Source of the DNA: Nephrocerus scutellatus
Taxonomy: Eukaryota; Arthropoda; Insecta; Diptera; Pipunculidae
Assembly: GCA_947095585.1 (NCBI GenBank)
Contig: OX352763.1
Span: 47,521,481 to 47,585,480, forward strand
Direction of reading: 5' to 3'
Length of the DNA: 64,000 nt
How positions within the stretch are numbered: the first letter of the stretch is position 1; the number at the start of each line of letters is the position of its first letter. A program made the position numbers and the translations under genes. The notes below the pieces were generated by a model. It had not been told where the DNA came from, ran no database searches, and was given only the letters and a program-made list of their open reading frames with translations. This document shows, piece after piece, positions 12,396 to 25,079 of this stretch.

Positions 12396-13789
12396 GTTTG
12401 ATCTATGTAGATCGACTAGTCGTCGTCGCCGGGGAAATATGCCGAGGCACACACAATATTATGTGGTTCCCCTCTCGGTCGGAACTTCTACTAATAGTGA
12501 CACCCTGGTCTTTCTTAGTGAATTCTGGAAATGATAGAAAGTTAATATTCGTGCTGATTAAGCAGGCCACATTTATATATTAACTTACTTGCCTTTTTCC
12601 GTATACATTCCGTATACATTTAATTTGTCCGCTGATAACCCAAGGTTCTGGATGAGGCGTGGTGTTCGTACCCACTTTGCGGTATTGATCCACACATCTA
12701 GCTACAACTTTTCTAATTCTGTTGTCAGAACAGCTCTGACCAGCATGTCAAGTGGCGCTGTTGGTCGAAGGAGCTGATCATGGGACCTGCTTATTCGAGA
12801 TGGTTCCGGAACTTGTCTATGATCCTATCGAAATTCGAGCGCATCCACCCAGCAGTAGCACTGTCTGAGCAGACGAAAATTAGCCACACCGATTAAAGAT
12901 ACGAAACGGAAAATTGCAGCTACACGCCGGTATCGGTCATCTCAATCAAGATGTCGATAAACGCTTCTTGAAAACGTGTCATCGGCTCATTTGAGAGGAA
13001 TTGTGTCGCCAAGTCGCTCAGGATAACACTGAACCTGACAGCACTAGCTTATTTGATAAAATTGGGGACGTCAGGTGTAGGTCCCGCATTGACTTTCTAG
13101 GAAGCCGATGTAGATGTAGTCTGTTCCTCCGATCTGACATGCTTGGCTTCGCGTTGTGCGGAAGGGGCGGTTTTGGCAAGTTAGAGACCGCTCTCTCTAC
13201 TTTTGCCTATGCACGTAGCATGCTTTAACCGCCTTTTAATAATAAATCCACCCCGTCTGTAGTCGATCTAATGTGTTCCCACTGGAAGAACATCCACATT
13301 TCTCCGAAATTACGCTAAATTCAGAAGTTGTTGAATCCACGTTATTTTTTCTGACACCCTCACGAGATTCAGATGTGGCCTGTATGTCAACGCATTCTGA
13401 ACTATTTCTGCTTCTCGACAGCAGACCGAGAATTTGAGGTCACTATGGAGTTGGCCTTCGAGAGCTCAACACTTGGGATCTCAACCTTACATATTGCGCT
13501 ATAGTTTTTTTATAAATTATAAAGCGGATTTTATCTTACATAAGAAAAAAAAATTCTCTCAAAAATAAAAACCCATCGATACCTAACAGGTAGAAGGACT
13601 ACGAGTATTTTTAAATGTAATTATAATACAGATATTCTCAAAAAAATTGTTTCGTTATCCTATCTAAAATAGTACCACTGTGAAAAAGATTGGCCATCAA
13701 AACTGGAACAGATAGCACTGTTTACAAAAAAAAATAATGTTTGTCAGATAAATTTAAACTTCTGCATTCTAATGTTATCCACAAAAAAT

Positions 13790-13826
13790 AAAAGCAACTA
13801 TATAACGTACTGATATAGTTGCTTTT
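13790..13826. repeat. Perfect 14-bp inverted repeat
   Basis: The arms AAAAGCAACTATAT and ATATAGTTGCTTTT are exact reverse complements, separated by a 9-base loop. The T run continues after the right arm. It could be a terminator-like fold or the relic of a small foldback element. Confidence 0.7.
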
Positions 13827-14513
13827 TTTTTTAAGCATACGAACACCGTAAGACATACATATACTCGTGCAAGTACATGCCAGTAAGTATACTCCCGTAG
13901 AAAGGACATGTAAATATTTACGAACATATCAATGTGTGACTCTGGCATATGAACTAAAAAGATTCAAAAAGAATGTTCAGTTGTCACTAGCAGACCAAAA
14001 ATGCAGCTTTACATGGCAACGATGTCTGAATTGGATAAGCCTTTGTGCGATAATAAACACAGTAGGTAGCACGCCTACATTTATAAGCCTTTAAATATAA
14101 CATAAAGTAATATATATGTGACATTACCTTTAAGTAGTGTTTGGAGGTTTAGGTTATGAATCTCCTGTACAGATTGCAAATATCCTTTCCTTTCCTTTTT
14201 GTAACTATGGAAATATCTATATTTTGTATATGTTCCTGGTCGCACTAATCCTCTGAATGGGATAACCACACGCATGTGGAAATGTTAAAATGTATATGCA
14301 TTCATGCATATTTAGTTCAAAAACTTTTGGCGAGTGGGTTTGTGGGCTGGTTTGGGGTACGTCTTTATTTTTCTTTTAAATTTCGAGCTGCTCCTCGACT
14401 GTCATTCCCATGGTAATTTCTCTCTCATAGTGTCTTCGTACAATGTTATATCATATTATCCCTGATGAAGCTTTTCAATGACTTAGTATTAGGTCGGTAC
14501 ATATATATTTACA

Positions 14514-14543
14514 CAGATACAGATACAGATACAGATACAGATA
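14514..14543. repeat. (ACAGAT)n microsatellite
   Basis: Five tandem copies of a six-base unit, directly visible. Confidence 0.9.
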
Positions 14544-15636
14544 CTTAAGGTCCTTTTGGATATTGGAACATTAAATCTATGAATATTTCAGCTTTGTTTT
14601 TGAAAACTAAGATAACTCTTCGAAGAAACGGATAAGACCGTAGAAATGTGGTTGTACATATTTGTACGGTCTTATCCGTATGCATATGTACACATGTCTG
14701 CCAGTAAGTGAGCTTAGCATAGCTACCATTTAGCGTTTAGTAAGGAATTATTCCATTCAGCATGTTTCCTTCGAGATAAGACGGATTTCATGTACAAGAC
14801 TACATCCCCATCAACAATGGGTGATGGGAAATACAGAATCCGCAATTCCAAGACTTAGATGAACTGACATTGGCATGCTCTACCTTATGTTCTTTTTAAC
14901 CCATCCTACTTACGATCGTTTCAGGATATAAGCAAATGAATTTGTTGGTTATATGTGGATGTTGCCTTGGCCATTATTCTGATAAAGATGCTTCAGGCAC
15001 ATTTAAATACTCAAAATACTACAGCACATATTATTTTAATAAAATAAAAAAATAAAATGGTAAACCTGTTTTCTCGTAAGCTTTTTACAATTATAGTCAT
15101 ATAAACCAGGTTTAATTCTCCATTGTAAACTATAAAAGTTGATTTTAAGTGTATGATTACATGAAAATAGCACTGCTTTAGGCATTTCTTAGTCCTTGGA
15201 ATTATGCCGTGGCGTGCGTCAACAGACTCTGTTGCCTGCAAATCATCATGTAGATTTGCTAGAAAAGAAAAAAAAATCCATATATCATCAAAAAATACAT
15301 TTCGTGTTTCAAAAGTATTTTTAAGAAATTGAGAATATAGAATATAGGGGAAACTTGCGCACAATGCAGTTACATCGTCCGCCCTGATTTTAATATTAAT
15401 TATATTGGCTATGCGTGAAGAGTCGTGAAAAGATAGTAGAGGGTGTCAAACGGGCTAGGTTGCAACCATCGATTTAGCAAAAAATAATTCTATTTTCTAA
15501 CAGTTGTTACAGTTAAAGTTTGCAGCAATATTTCTGAGTCTCTTCCCAATACACTTGTAAAATTGTTGTGTTATATGAACGTTTTTTTGCCGTAGATTTT
15601 GACCTCATACTTACCTCATACAAAGGAAAGACTTAC

Positions 15637-15846
15637 AGAAATTTTTTGGCCTCGTATGTGAGGAAGTACGATTCCGTAGGCTCTAAAACAATGAGATCTA
15701 CGATCGTTATCGCGATGTCGACATCGTGAAGAGAATTAAGCTCAAAAAAGGCTCCGGTAGGCAGTACGCCTAGCTTGCATAAACGAAGATGATCCTAATC
15801 GGAAAGTTTTTTGCAGTATTTCGAAGACGCCATAGCGAGGCCGGTC
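15637..15846 (+). pseudogene. RTE-like RT C-terminal fragment, heavily decayed
   Basis: This stretch aligns by eye with the 3' coding end of the RTE-like element at about 26558-26762. Shared pieces include CTCGTATGTGAGGAAG, AATGAGATCTACGA, GATGTCGACATCGTGAAGA and GCGAGGCCGG. Indels break every frame, so no long reading frame remains. It is the third copy of this 3' region in the window. Confidence 0.7.
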
Positions 15847-18800
15847 ATTTCAGTAAGGAAAATCTGCTAATTTCGCACAGATTTTCTATTTAATATCGCG
15901 AGTTGTGTGGTGTCTGCTTATTGCATATTGGGATCAGAAAATTTTATTATAATGTTAAATTTATCAAATGTTTTCGGCAGTAACGGAAATGCGGAATGAT
16001 AACTATAACCCGATTGCCTTAGCCATAACATAATAATAATTCTGTATACAGTTTCCAAATATACAAGTATATAATGTACATTTTATATCGTACCGAATTA
16101 TGTACTGAATTTATTTACACTATATATTCATGTTTAGAGCGCCCTTCATTTTTGGTTCCCTTTTGGATATTGGTATTACTACTTTTGAAATGAAAATAGA
16201 AAATTGGAACTGTTTTTTGTTACCTCGGGGATCTAATGGTAATCACCGGTCGGCAAAAGGAATTCGAATGGACGCCAAATCTGATGTAGCTTCTAGCGAT
16301 GTCGTTGTAGGTAGACACCAGCTGACTCCGGTCCCCCCTTGACGGGGAATGTATTTCATCATTCTAAATAAAACGCGGGCTATTATCATTTCAGAGAGAG
16401 GTGCATGCCTCTACCAGAGCATGCCCATGATCTGGTCGTCTACAATCTAACAAAAAGGGTCCTTGGACGGTAGCAATGGCATCGGTCGTTTCATTTTGTT
16501 GGGCATACGGACGGATTGTTTACTGGGTCGCTTGGTTGGTCGGTCTGTCAGTCGATTAGATTAGATGATGTACATTTTACTGTAGACTTTAAAATGCCAA
16601 ACAAAATGTATACATGACTCGCGCTTCAGAGTCAGGCCGTTTCAACTATATCAAGTATTTATGTATACCACTACCTACAAACAAACTTACAAACAGAAAT
16701 GTTTTCTGTGGACTCCACAGAAATTATGCAGGAAACAACTGGCCATCCTATAATCTAAAGACGTAAGTAAAGAAGTATGTATACCTGCGAACAAGTACTC
16801 ATTATATACATTATAGATCTCTACGTTATATTCGATATAGATAAAACCTACATAAATTTATAATACCCAGGTACTGATACTTATATACAAATATCGAATA
16901 GCAATCGCCCTTAATATCCAATCCGCAGCCATGATAGGATTTGTATGCACAGCATAATGTGCAAACGGACTCGACCATGATGTCCTTTTACAATCGGTCT
17001 GTTGTCGGTTGAGCTTCGATTAGTTTCGGGTGTGGGCATCTCTTGGTGGCGGTGCTACAGTAGATGTTGATGAATGGAATAGCAATGGTGTGCTAGACTA
17101 CAGACATAATGTCAGCAAGGGTATTCGGTTGGTTCGATGATGGATAAAGCTGGCACATTAGCTTGACTGCCAGCGAACCAAATTAATTTCAAATCAAATT
17201 CACCCGTTTTCTCTAGCCTGTGGAGTCCATCAAGTATCGAACATAGCACATCCGCGACTCGTATTTCGACATACACTGTCCGTTTGAAGGCATTGCGCAC
17301 AAAATTGAGGTAAAGAAATTATCCTTGCTCTCTATGTATGTTTACATTTATCGCGCGTTCTTCAATACTCGAGCTATATACAATTATACTAGTATATAAA
17401 ACACTGATATAAAACGTACTCAAAAAGCAATTTTGAGGTGAAATAGTTGGAAATATTTAGCTTTAAATTGTGTAAATGTATAAAAGTAATTTATATGCAT
17501 ATTTGTACACATGTATGTATTATATTTAAGGATTATTGCAAAATTCTTTGCTCACTATTCTGTCCATTAGGTCCAGTATGAACTTATGTAATGTAGAATC
17601 GCCATAATGGCGTAGCATTTCTCAAAATTTGTCCCAAAGCATAATAAGTTAAAAAGAATTAACTTGAAATGTTTATACTATAATCCATTAATCTGCAAAA
17701 ACATAGCAAATTATTGTACACCTAAATTTGGCAAACGGTACGTCCAAGTAAGTGTTACCTATATACTTACCGATGTCCGATTGTTCTTCCAAAACTCAAG
17801 CCAATAGAGCTCCAGTCTGACCAACAAACTTACCGCTATAGCAAATCGTTCGAAATCTCAAGTTGCGGTCACCCATGTCGTATGTCGCTCTTCTGGTCCT
17901 TTTTTATTTTCTTTTTGTGCCAAAAAGTATTATTTACAGCAAGATTGTGTTTAAGTCACATATGTACGAATACATACATTAAATGTTTTATATATAATAC
18001 ATTCACATACAAGCGTATATGTATGTGTGGTACTGTAAATAAATGGCTATTTCAATCGAGAAGGACGAGAGTATCCATTGCTTTTATTCGTGCAAACATA
18101 AATAAATATCTAGGGGTTGAAAGAAGTATAGTGAAATGCTACCTCACAGTGCCTGTGCCCGGTCTTAGTATTGATTTACGAACGTATCTCATCGTCCTTT
18201 GCATTTTACTCTCCACAAAAATATCCAGTTCATATGTTTGGAATTTGCATGTGTGTTAAGCTGATAGGGTGGCTGCGGCTACGGTGGGTGCTTTCACATA
18301 CTATCATGTGTGTGACAGGCACGCTGAAAGACCAACAACAGGAGGTCCGTGGCAACCATCGAAGAAAACACATATTCGTATGGGGGTGAAGCGACCATTT
18401 TAAGCGCAGGATACTCGCCACTTTCATTGCGAGTATGTCGATAGTCGACATCGAGGGAATCACATGTGAACTGGAGAGTTTCTACGTGCAGTAAGACAGA
18501 GACAAATAAATAGAATGGGACGTATAGAGGATAACCGTTATAGAGAAAGAGAGGAACACATACGATTGATGTGTGAATGGGCAATACACATGCTTTTAGC
18601 GTTCGCGCTTTATTTCAATATTCGACAAAGCTCGTTATGTGAATAGCAATGCAATCGTAAAATACCGTCAACCGTTGTGTTGTGTTGTGTGATGGAACAA
18701 TATGACAAAAATGGGCACCGTACGGGCTTACGTTTTAAATTCTAACTAGTGGACACCAAGGCAATTGCACGAAACCAAGAAAAAAAACTACTCAAAATAC

Positions 18801-19203
18801 TCTGGGCAGATTCGGAACCGAGACTTCTAAGCTTTGTTCCTTCTTCTTCCACAAAGTGCTCCAACCGGTGAGCCATGGAACACACATAACTGTTTGCAAA
18901 CTTAAGGTTAGTGTCGTTCTTATTCTGATCCTCCTTCTCGATGGTTTTGCCTATATTTTCATCTTTGTAGATAACAATTTAGGTACTCCAGCTCTACATA
19001 GATAATAGATTGTCAAAGAAATAAGTTTCTCCTTTTTCTTTTATAAGATTTGTCCGGGATCTAAACGATTAAATGGAAATATGTAACATGCTTTTTCTCT
19101 TCAATTGAGGTGGAGCACGAATTCAAAGTTCTTTAATTATTGCGGGTCTATTGTGTGGAACCAGAAATACGCGTGCGGTTGTTAAAAAGCAAACAAAGTC
19201 TTA
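15847..19203. other. Non-coding stretch
   Basis: No recognisable gene or repeat family. Open frames near 17.9-18.6 kb on both strands have no known motif and overlap each other. Confidence 0.4.
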
Positions 19204-19281
19204 GTTCATACCAGTACTTACGTTTATACTTATCCTAGTATTAGCAGTTCAGCAAAAAGGCATTCTTACCATGACTTAGGT
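19204..19281 (+). pseudogene. Possible tiny RTE-like fragment
   Basis: It shares TCATACCAGTACTTAC and AGCAAAAAGGCATTCT-like blocks with positions 26460-26518 of the RTE-like element (the VIPVLTYGSETW region). The blocks are in the same order with changed spacing. It is short and heavily diverged, so chance similarity cannot be excluded. Confidence 0.35.
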
Positions 19282-19398
19282 ACCTATATTGGTGTTCTAG
19301 TTAACTGTAAGGACTCATTTCCAATGTTATTACGAGGGGTACCGTAAAAGTTTATAGAAAAAGTAATAAAAAATTAAAATTTTTCATCAAAAATTACT

Positions 19399-20440
19399 TT
19401 ATTGCTTTTCAAAATATTCGCCTTTAAGATCTATATACTTTTGCATACTATTTATCGAAACACTTTTCCCAGTCCGAAGATGATAGCTCCGAAACATGGT
19501 TTTCGAACGCTTCAACCGCTTCGTCAGGCGATAAAAATCGTTGTCCACGCATCTTATCTTTGATTGTTGGGAACAGGAAGAAGTCATTGGGTGCCAAGTC
19601 GGGGCTGTAAGGCATATTACCCATCAATTCGATCGTTTGAGTGCTCAAATACTCGCTTGTTTTATGTAATGTGTGTGAGCTCGCATTATCGTGATGCAAA
19701 ATGATTCGCTGTTTTGGTTGTTTTCTCTTAAGTTGTTGAAAACCTCAGGCAAACAAATGGTCGTATACCAAGCTGAATTGACTATCTTTTGATTTTCAAG
19801 AGCCACAGTAGCCAAATGACCGGTTTTCGTGAAGAAACACGCCCATTTGCTTCCCAACGCTCCGAGCTCGCACAACATTTGTTGGGGTTTCTTCGAATTG
19901 AAAGACCCATTTAGTCGATTCCACTGTTCTTTCCGGCTCATACGCAAATATCCATGAATCGTCACCTGTCACGATCTTGTATACGTTTTTGGAAGTGCCT
20001 TGAACGAATTTTTCAAGCATTTGGCGGCACCAATCGACACGAACTTTTTTTTTTGCGTCTCTGAAAAAATGTAGAATCCAACGTGCACATAGCTTCCGCA
20101 CCTTTAAATGTTCAAGTAAGATCGTATATACGCTGGTGTTACTAATGCCTAGGCATTCCTCGATTTCACGATAAGTCACATGACTATCCTCTTCAATCAG
20201 TTTTTCCGCAGCAGCGATGTTTTCTGGCACAATAGCTGTTTTTGAACGACCTTAACGAGGCTCGTCTTTGAGTGAACTTCGTTCGCGTTTAAATTCATTC
20301 TACCAATTATAAACACTAACCAAGGATGGTGCTTCGTCGTCAAAAGTCGGATGAAGTGATTCGAAGCACTGTTATTGAGTTAGCTCCTTTCGAAAATCGT
20401 AAAAAATCATCTAACGAAAATTTTCACCCGATAATTCCAT
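19399..20440 (-). pseudogene. Mariner (DD34D) transposase pseudogene
   Basis: The frame starts near 20440 (MELSGENFR) and runs to 19399 (ending EYFEKQ), across at least two in-frame stops near the N-terminus and several frameshifts. Visible parts are an HTH-like region (SHVTYREIEECLGISNTSVY), the first catalytic region IVTGDDSWIFAY, the second HHDNASSHT, and the third YSPDLAPNDFF. The last two aspartates have 34 residues between them, the mariner DD34D signature. GDDSW replaces the usual GDESW. The catalytic residues persist but the gene cannot make an intact protein. Confidence 0.85.
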
Positions 20441-20466
20441 TTTTTCACTGATTTCTATATTTCAAG

Positions 20467-21967
20467 TTTTTTTTTTTTTTATTGAAACGTAATAAATGTA
20501 TGGTCTACATTTCATAGCACTGCAACTAGTTTACGCTAACGAGCAGTTCAATTTTGTTGGTTTTAACATCAATTTGATACAGAAATAGTTCATTATATAC
20601 AAATTACACATACAGATATTAGTTTTAGCTACCAGCAATTAGATCATGTGGTTTGATGCGCTTCAATCTTCGAGTAAGTCTGGTTGTATCGGTGAGTTTT
20701 CCTGCTTCCTGATTTATATATTGCCTCAGCCTTCGATTATGAACTGTTGCATGCTCTTTAATTGTTTCTGCAACTGTCTTGACTTTAAGGTCGCGATGTA
20801 TATCTGAGTTCCTAACGTACCATGGTGCGTTGACTATGACCCTTAAGACTTTATTTTGGAATCGTTGGATTATTTCGATGTTATTTTTGGCCGTACATCC
20901 CCATAGCTGAATTCCGTATGTCCATACGGGTCTTAGTAATTGCTTATATAGTAATAATTGATTATGAGTAGACAGACACGATCTGTTACCAATTAGCCAA
21001 TAAAGTTTTCTAAGTTTAATTTTAAGCTCTTCACTTTTCTTTTTTATATGTTCCTTCCATTTTGGTTTTGCATCTAAGTTCATTCCGAGATACTTTGCTG
21101 TGTTCTCTTCCTGAGATAGTAATCGGGATCTGCTGAATCTTTTTGTATGTGAGCAGAATTAGTACTGATGAAATGTATTCGCCATTTCTCAGTCCAATTT
21201 ACTAGATCGTTTATAGAACTTTGAATGATTCTAGTTGATACTACTTCACTTTTTTCGACTACAAGTATCACGGTGTCGTTGGCACATGTAGCTACTGTAC
21301 TGTTTGGATATTTGTTTTGTTATAAAGAAGTCGATGATGTCAGGTGATTTAGCTCTATCCGTAGGCCAAAAAGTAGGTTTACCAGTTGATATAAATTCGC
21401 ATCCTGTTTGTTGAGCTGCTTTAAGTAGTTCTCTACCTTTTGTTGTTATTAATCGCGATCCCCAATGCGTATGCTTCGCATTGAAATCACCACCCATTAT
21501 AAATTGATTTTTATGTTTATGTATTAATTGCTCATATTGTACAGAGCTAAGGTGGACTATAGACAGCTGTGAGTGATAATATGTGTTTCTCAGTTCTGAC
21601 ATTTATTGTTGTTGCTTGAAATTCAGCAGTGCAAAATTTTTCTTCTTCGTAATGATCTATACATCGTCTGACTATTATCGCACTGCCGCCACGTGCATTG
21701 TTGTAAGGATGATTAGTGTATTATGTATTATAATTTTTAAAATTAACAAATGATTGGTTTGTGAAGTGCGATTCTGATATCATGCACACATCGATTTTTT
21801 CCATTTCTAAGACTATCTGCAATTCATATTTCAAGTAAATAAAAAACAATGTTGCGATGCGAACTGACAGATTACTTTTGAGAAACATAACCTCCAAAAA
21901 TGTTAAACTTTTTGACTGACATAGAGATTTGCATCGGAAAACACTAGTATTACCATTTTCTAAAAAC
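20467..21967 (-). pseudogene. Jockey-like non-LTR retrotransposon, 5'-truncated and internally deleted
   Basis: A T run at 20467-20480 (a poly(A) tail on the minus strand, preceded by AATAAA) marks the 3' end. From 21967 downward comes an AP-endonuclease: RIATLFF, ISESHFT (about 21760), FIMGGDFNAKHTHWGSR (about 21470-21520) and PTFWPTDRAKSPDIIDFF (about 21330-21390). Near 21290 it jumps directly into the RT C-terminal part: CANDTVILVV (altered from the usual ADD), INDLVNWTEKWRI, KLYWLIGNRSCLSTHNQLLLY, LRPVWTYGIQLWG, QRFQNKVLRVIVNAPWYVRN. Most of the RT palm is missing, so an internal deletion is inferred. The order and motifs fit the Jockey clade. Confidence 0.85.
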
Positions 21968-21986
21968 ATTTACGGCACCCTATGTA

Positions 21987-22126
21987 AAACATAGAAATTG
22001 CGAAATTTGCAATGTATAGATATTTCAACTGTTTTTGGAGCTAAACTTAAGTACACCAAACTTTACTCACGTTTTGCCCGTAAACTAAACCGAATTCTGT
22101 ATTAAACGTTTTTTTGTTGTTTTTTT

Positions 22127-22173
<47 letters not shown>

Positions 22174-23559
22174 TAAATCACAATTTATTTTATTTTGACT
22201 GTGATCGGTTAAGGAAAACGTTAAGGGCTTACACTATTTAATTAATAATTTCTTGTTTCTACCTGAACGATCTACATCGAAATCGGAATTTATTGATCTG
22301 AATCAGATTTTTGCTGGGTAAGAGTAAAATAAAAAATACTTAAATGTGACACGTAGAAAACATTTGGTTTCTGGTCGAAGGGGAATAATAATAATACGAA
22401 ACTACCTTTGTAGGGGCGGCTGTGGCACAATAACAATAACAAAATATAATGTATGTAATAACGCAATGCAATTTCGCAATATGCAAACTAGGACAACATG
22501 TGATGTAATTTGAATATTCAAATTATAATTTGGCAAATGAGTTGAAAAACTATTTAGTAGTGTGAATATTAGAAAAAGGCGTAAAGGATTTTCGTTGCAT
22601 TGTTACCATGCTAGGAATTTTGTGGACTATCGAAGGGGATGATGTGGATAATACATACTGAACAATATGAGTTCAAGAATTGAAATTGAAATGAAAAACT
22701 CTTTTACTGCTCACGTATTATATGAAATAAATCCCTCTCAAAAATTTGCATAAAAATGTTTACTGTCCAAAAGCGGCGTAGATTTTTTGGAGCAAACAAA
22801 ATGATGTGGAAATAAAAGAAAAGGGAAAGTTATGTATAGGGATTTACATTGTTCTGAACTGGTGCTATGTGCTTATTCTACTTAAACCAGCAGCAATAGG
22901 TACATATATAAGCATAAACCTATATGCATATTTATGTAGAAAATATTTATGTAGAAAATATTTATGAAGGAAAGTAATGTAGGAAAATCACTACTACAAA
23001 CATATATCTTTATTCCGTCATTCTGAAGTCGCTGCATTGGTTCCATGACGACCGAATACATCAATATAAGATTGCCGCATGGCAAGTCAGCTGGCTCATA
23101 ACACCAGTGATCGTTTCACAGCCTAACAGCGGCAATCTGAGAAATAAGCCAGTCTGGATAAGTCGGTGCTAACTGCAAAGAATGATGCCAGCGAAGCCAC
23201 TGGTCGCCATAATGGTTGTGTGCGGCATCGGATTACTGCTAACTGGACTGCTGAAACTAAGGACTTGATGCCATCTGCTGAAAGCGTCGCATGTGTGGGA
23301 TATGCTGTGAGTAGGGAATGACGATGACTGCAAAATGAGGAGGAAGTTCTCTTTTATATTTGTGACAAGGCAGAGCAATAAGAATAATGCACCGCATAAA
23401 CGCCGGTTTTCCGCAAGACTCTGTTCCGTCTCTGACACCCTTTCTCATTTTCATTTATTATCTCCTGTCCGGTACTTCTAATCCAATATAATTTCACGCT
23501 ATCTACACGCAACTCTTCATCACAAGTGGAAATTCAAAAACAACTTTTTTTAAACACGT
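21987..23559. other. Non-coding stretch
   Basis: No gene recognised. It contains a (TA)n run near 22131 and a 16-base unit repeated at about 22932-22965. Short minus-strand frames at 23169-23454 overlap each other and show no motif. Confidence 0.4.
22131..22170. repeat. (TA)n microsatellite
   Basis: About 20 uninterrupted TA units. Confidence 0.95.
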
Positions 23560-24165
23560 TAAAATCTGAACTTAACAGCATAACAAGGTGGGGTTTTCAC
23601 AATAGAGTAGAATTTAACGCTTCCAAAACCCATTGCTGTCTTCTATATTTAAAGCATAATTTAAACCTCAATCTTTATCCATGAATAGATATTGCACCAA
23701 AGAAACTGAAAAACACGCAATACTTGGTATGTGCGTTAACTTCGTTGCTGGGAAATGTTTAGGTTTTCTACTTGCAGACCTGACTACTATTTACAAGGCA
23801 TATATTCGCCCTAAACTTGAATACAACTGTATTGTCTGGTCAGTTGCTTGTAAGACCCATTTGGCATCTCCTAGACAAAATTCAGAACCGCGCGATAAAA
23901 CTTATTTTTGACGAACATGGCGAAAACAATCGAATCGCTTAAGTATCGTATGAATGTCTCCTGCTTGTCACTGTTTTATCGCTTTTCACACAAGCGGTGT
24001 TTAAAATAAATCTTCCACGCGTCTACCATTGAAGCCTTCGTACGGGCGTACCAACAAATTCAGAGATGCCTTCTTTACCCGAACAATAATTATGTGGAAT
24101 GGATTGATTTCGTGTTTCCGCATCTGTATGATCTGCAGTCATTAAGGTCACATGTGCATATATAA
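23560..24165 (+). pseudogene. Non-LTR retrotransposon RT C-terminal relic
   Basis: Read across shifts on the plus strand, the segment gives RVEFNASKTHCCLLYLKHN (about 23605-23660), then LTTIYKAYIRPKLEYNCIVW (about 23785-23840), a QNRAIKLIF-like stretch, and finally DLQSLRSHVHI (about 24130-24165). This order (post-palm RT, IYKAYIRPKLEY, basic linker, DLQ-type C-terminus) is that of Jockey-type pol C-termini common in Diptera. Several frameshifts and stops break it. It may be from the same family as the RT fragment at 37.1 kb, which covers a more N-terminal part. Confidence 0.7.
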
Positions 24166-24837
24166 CTTTGATAAAACATAGCATTGTAATTCTGCAAATC
24201 TATTGAGCTTGTGTACATTATCTAAAAAATATAAGATGATAAATAGGAGGCATTAATAGAAACATCAAACTATCCATAATATGGGCAAAGGAGAATAGCA
24301 AAATATGTATACATAAGATAGTAAAGCGAGTTGCTCAGCTCGCCACATAGATAATTGTAATTCAGCCAAGAGACTGAATTATTTTAAAAGGATTTTACTT
24401 TAAAAAAAACATTTTTTTTATCCTAACCCCTATGAATAAAAAAAATACTCAAAAATCAAGCTGAGCGCTTAACAATTGTTTTAAAACAAGTCCCATAAAA
24501 ATTCTTACCTGTAGATGTGGAGTGAATTCAAAGTGACAAACTGATAAACGCACACTGAAAAAAATGCATGTCTTCTGAATTCTGAATGTCTCGTATATGT
24601 ATTTAATAAAAAAGTTAAAATTGATGATGAGATAACGTTTGATAAATAAACTGATAACGGTAATAGTTTTGTTAAACATGACTTTTGTGTTAATATACAG
24701 CAAAAACATTACATGTATTACACGTGAATAATTAGTAAACAGACAATAATAAAAAAAATAATTATAATTATAATTATGTGCTTAAAATGTAGTAATAATA
24801 AAATAAACCAAATATGTTTAATTCTAGTCACTTCCTT
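24166..24837. other. AT-rich non-coding sequence
   Basis: No gene recognised. At 24460-24560 a segment (GAGCGCTTAACAATTG, then ACAAGTCCCATAAAAATTCT) resembles 27125-27170, suggesting that both border the same GC-rich tandem repeat element. Confidence 0.45.
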
Positions 24838-25079
24838 TACGCGCGGCACGTGACACGCGTCACGTCATCGCAAGCCAAGTTTTAAAACAATAACTTATTT
24901 TAAAAAAAAAATTGACACGCGCCACACGCGACGCCCGATATGCGTCACGTCATCGCAAGACGAGTTTTAAAGAAGTTTTTTTTTTTTAAATTTGCACGCG
25001 CCACACGCGACGCGCGACTCGTGACACGCGTCACGTCATCGCAAGCCAAGTTTTAAAACAAGTATTTAAAAAAAAGAAT
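24838..25079. repeat. GC-rich tandem array, left part (about three units)
   Basis: Units of about 75-85 bp each combine a CpG-rich half (ACACGCGCCACACGCGAC, GACACGCGTCACGTCATCGC) with an A/T half (AAGCCAAGTTTTAAAACAAG, then an A run). The array continues on the far side of the RTE-like insertion at 26912-27135 with the same units. Confidence 0.85.

Larger units (their letters stand above)
12396..15636. other. Non-coding stretch with small hairpin and microsatellite
   Basis: No gene recognised. A minus-strand frame of 117 codons at 15011-15364 has no motif I recognise and reads through AT-rich DNA, so I do not call it. The hairpin at 13790 and the (ACAGAT)n run at 14514 are listed separately. 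Confidence 0.4.
19333..21984 (-). mobile_element. DD34D mariner, interrupted by a Jockey-like insertion
   Basis: The left end is TA then CGAGGGGTACCGTAAAAG at 19333. A diverged reverse complement of that end (TTTACGGCACCCTATG then TA) sits at about 21969-21986, just beyond the Jockey-like element. The simplest reading is a minus-strand mariner whose 5' untranslated part was split by the retrotransposon, leaving its 5' terminal repeat about 1.5 kb away from the transposase. The right-end match is short, so this boundary is tentative. Confidence 0.55.

Noticed and set aside
15011..15364. Minus-strand 117-codon frame
   Set aside because: AT-rich, phenylalanine/isoleucine-rich, no motif and no supporting context.
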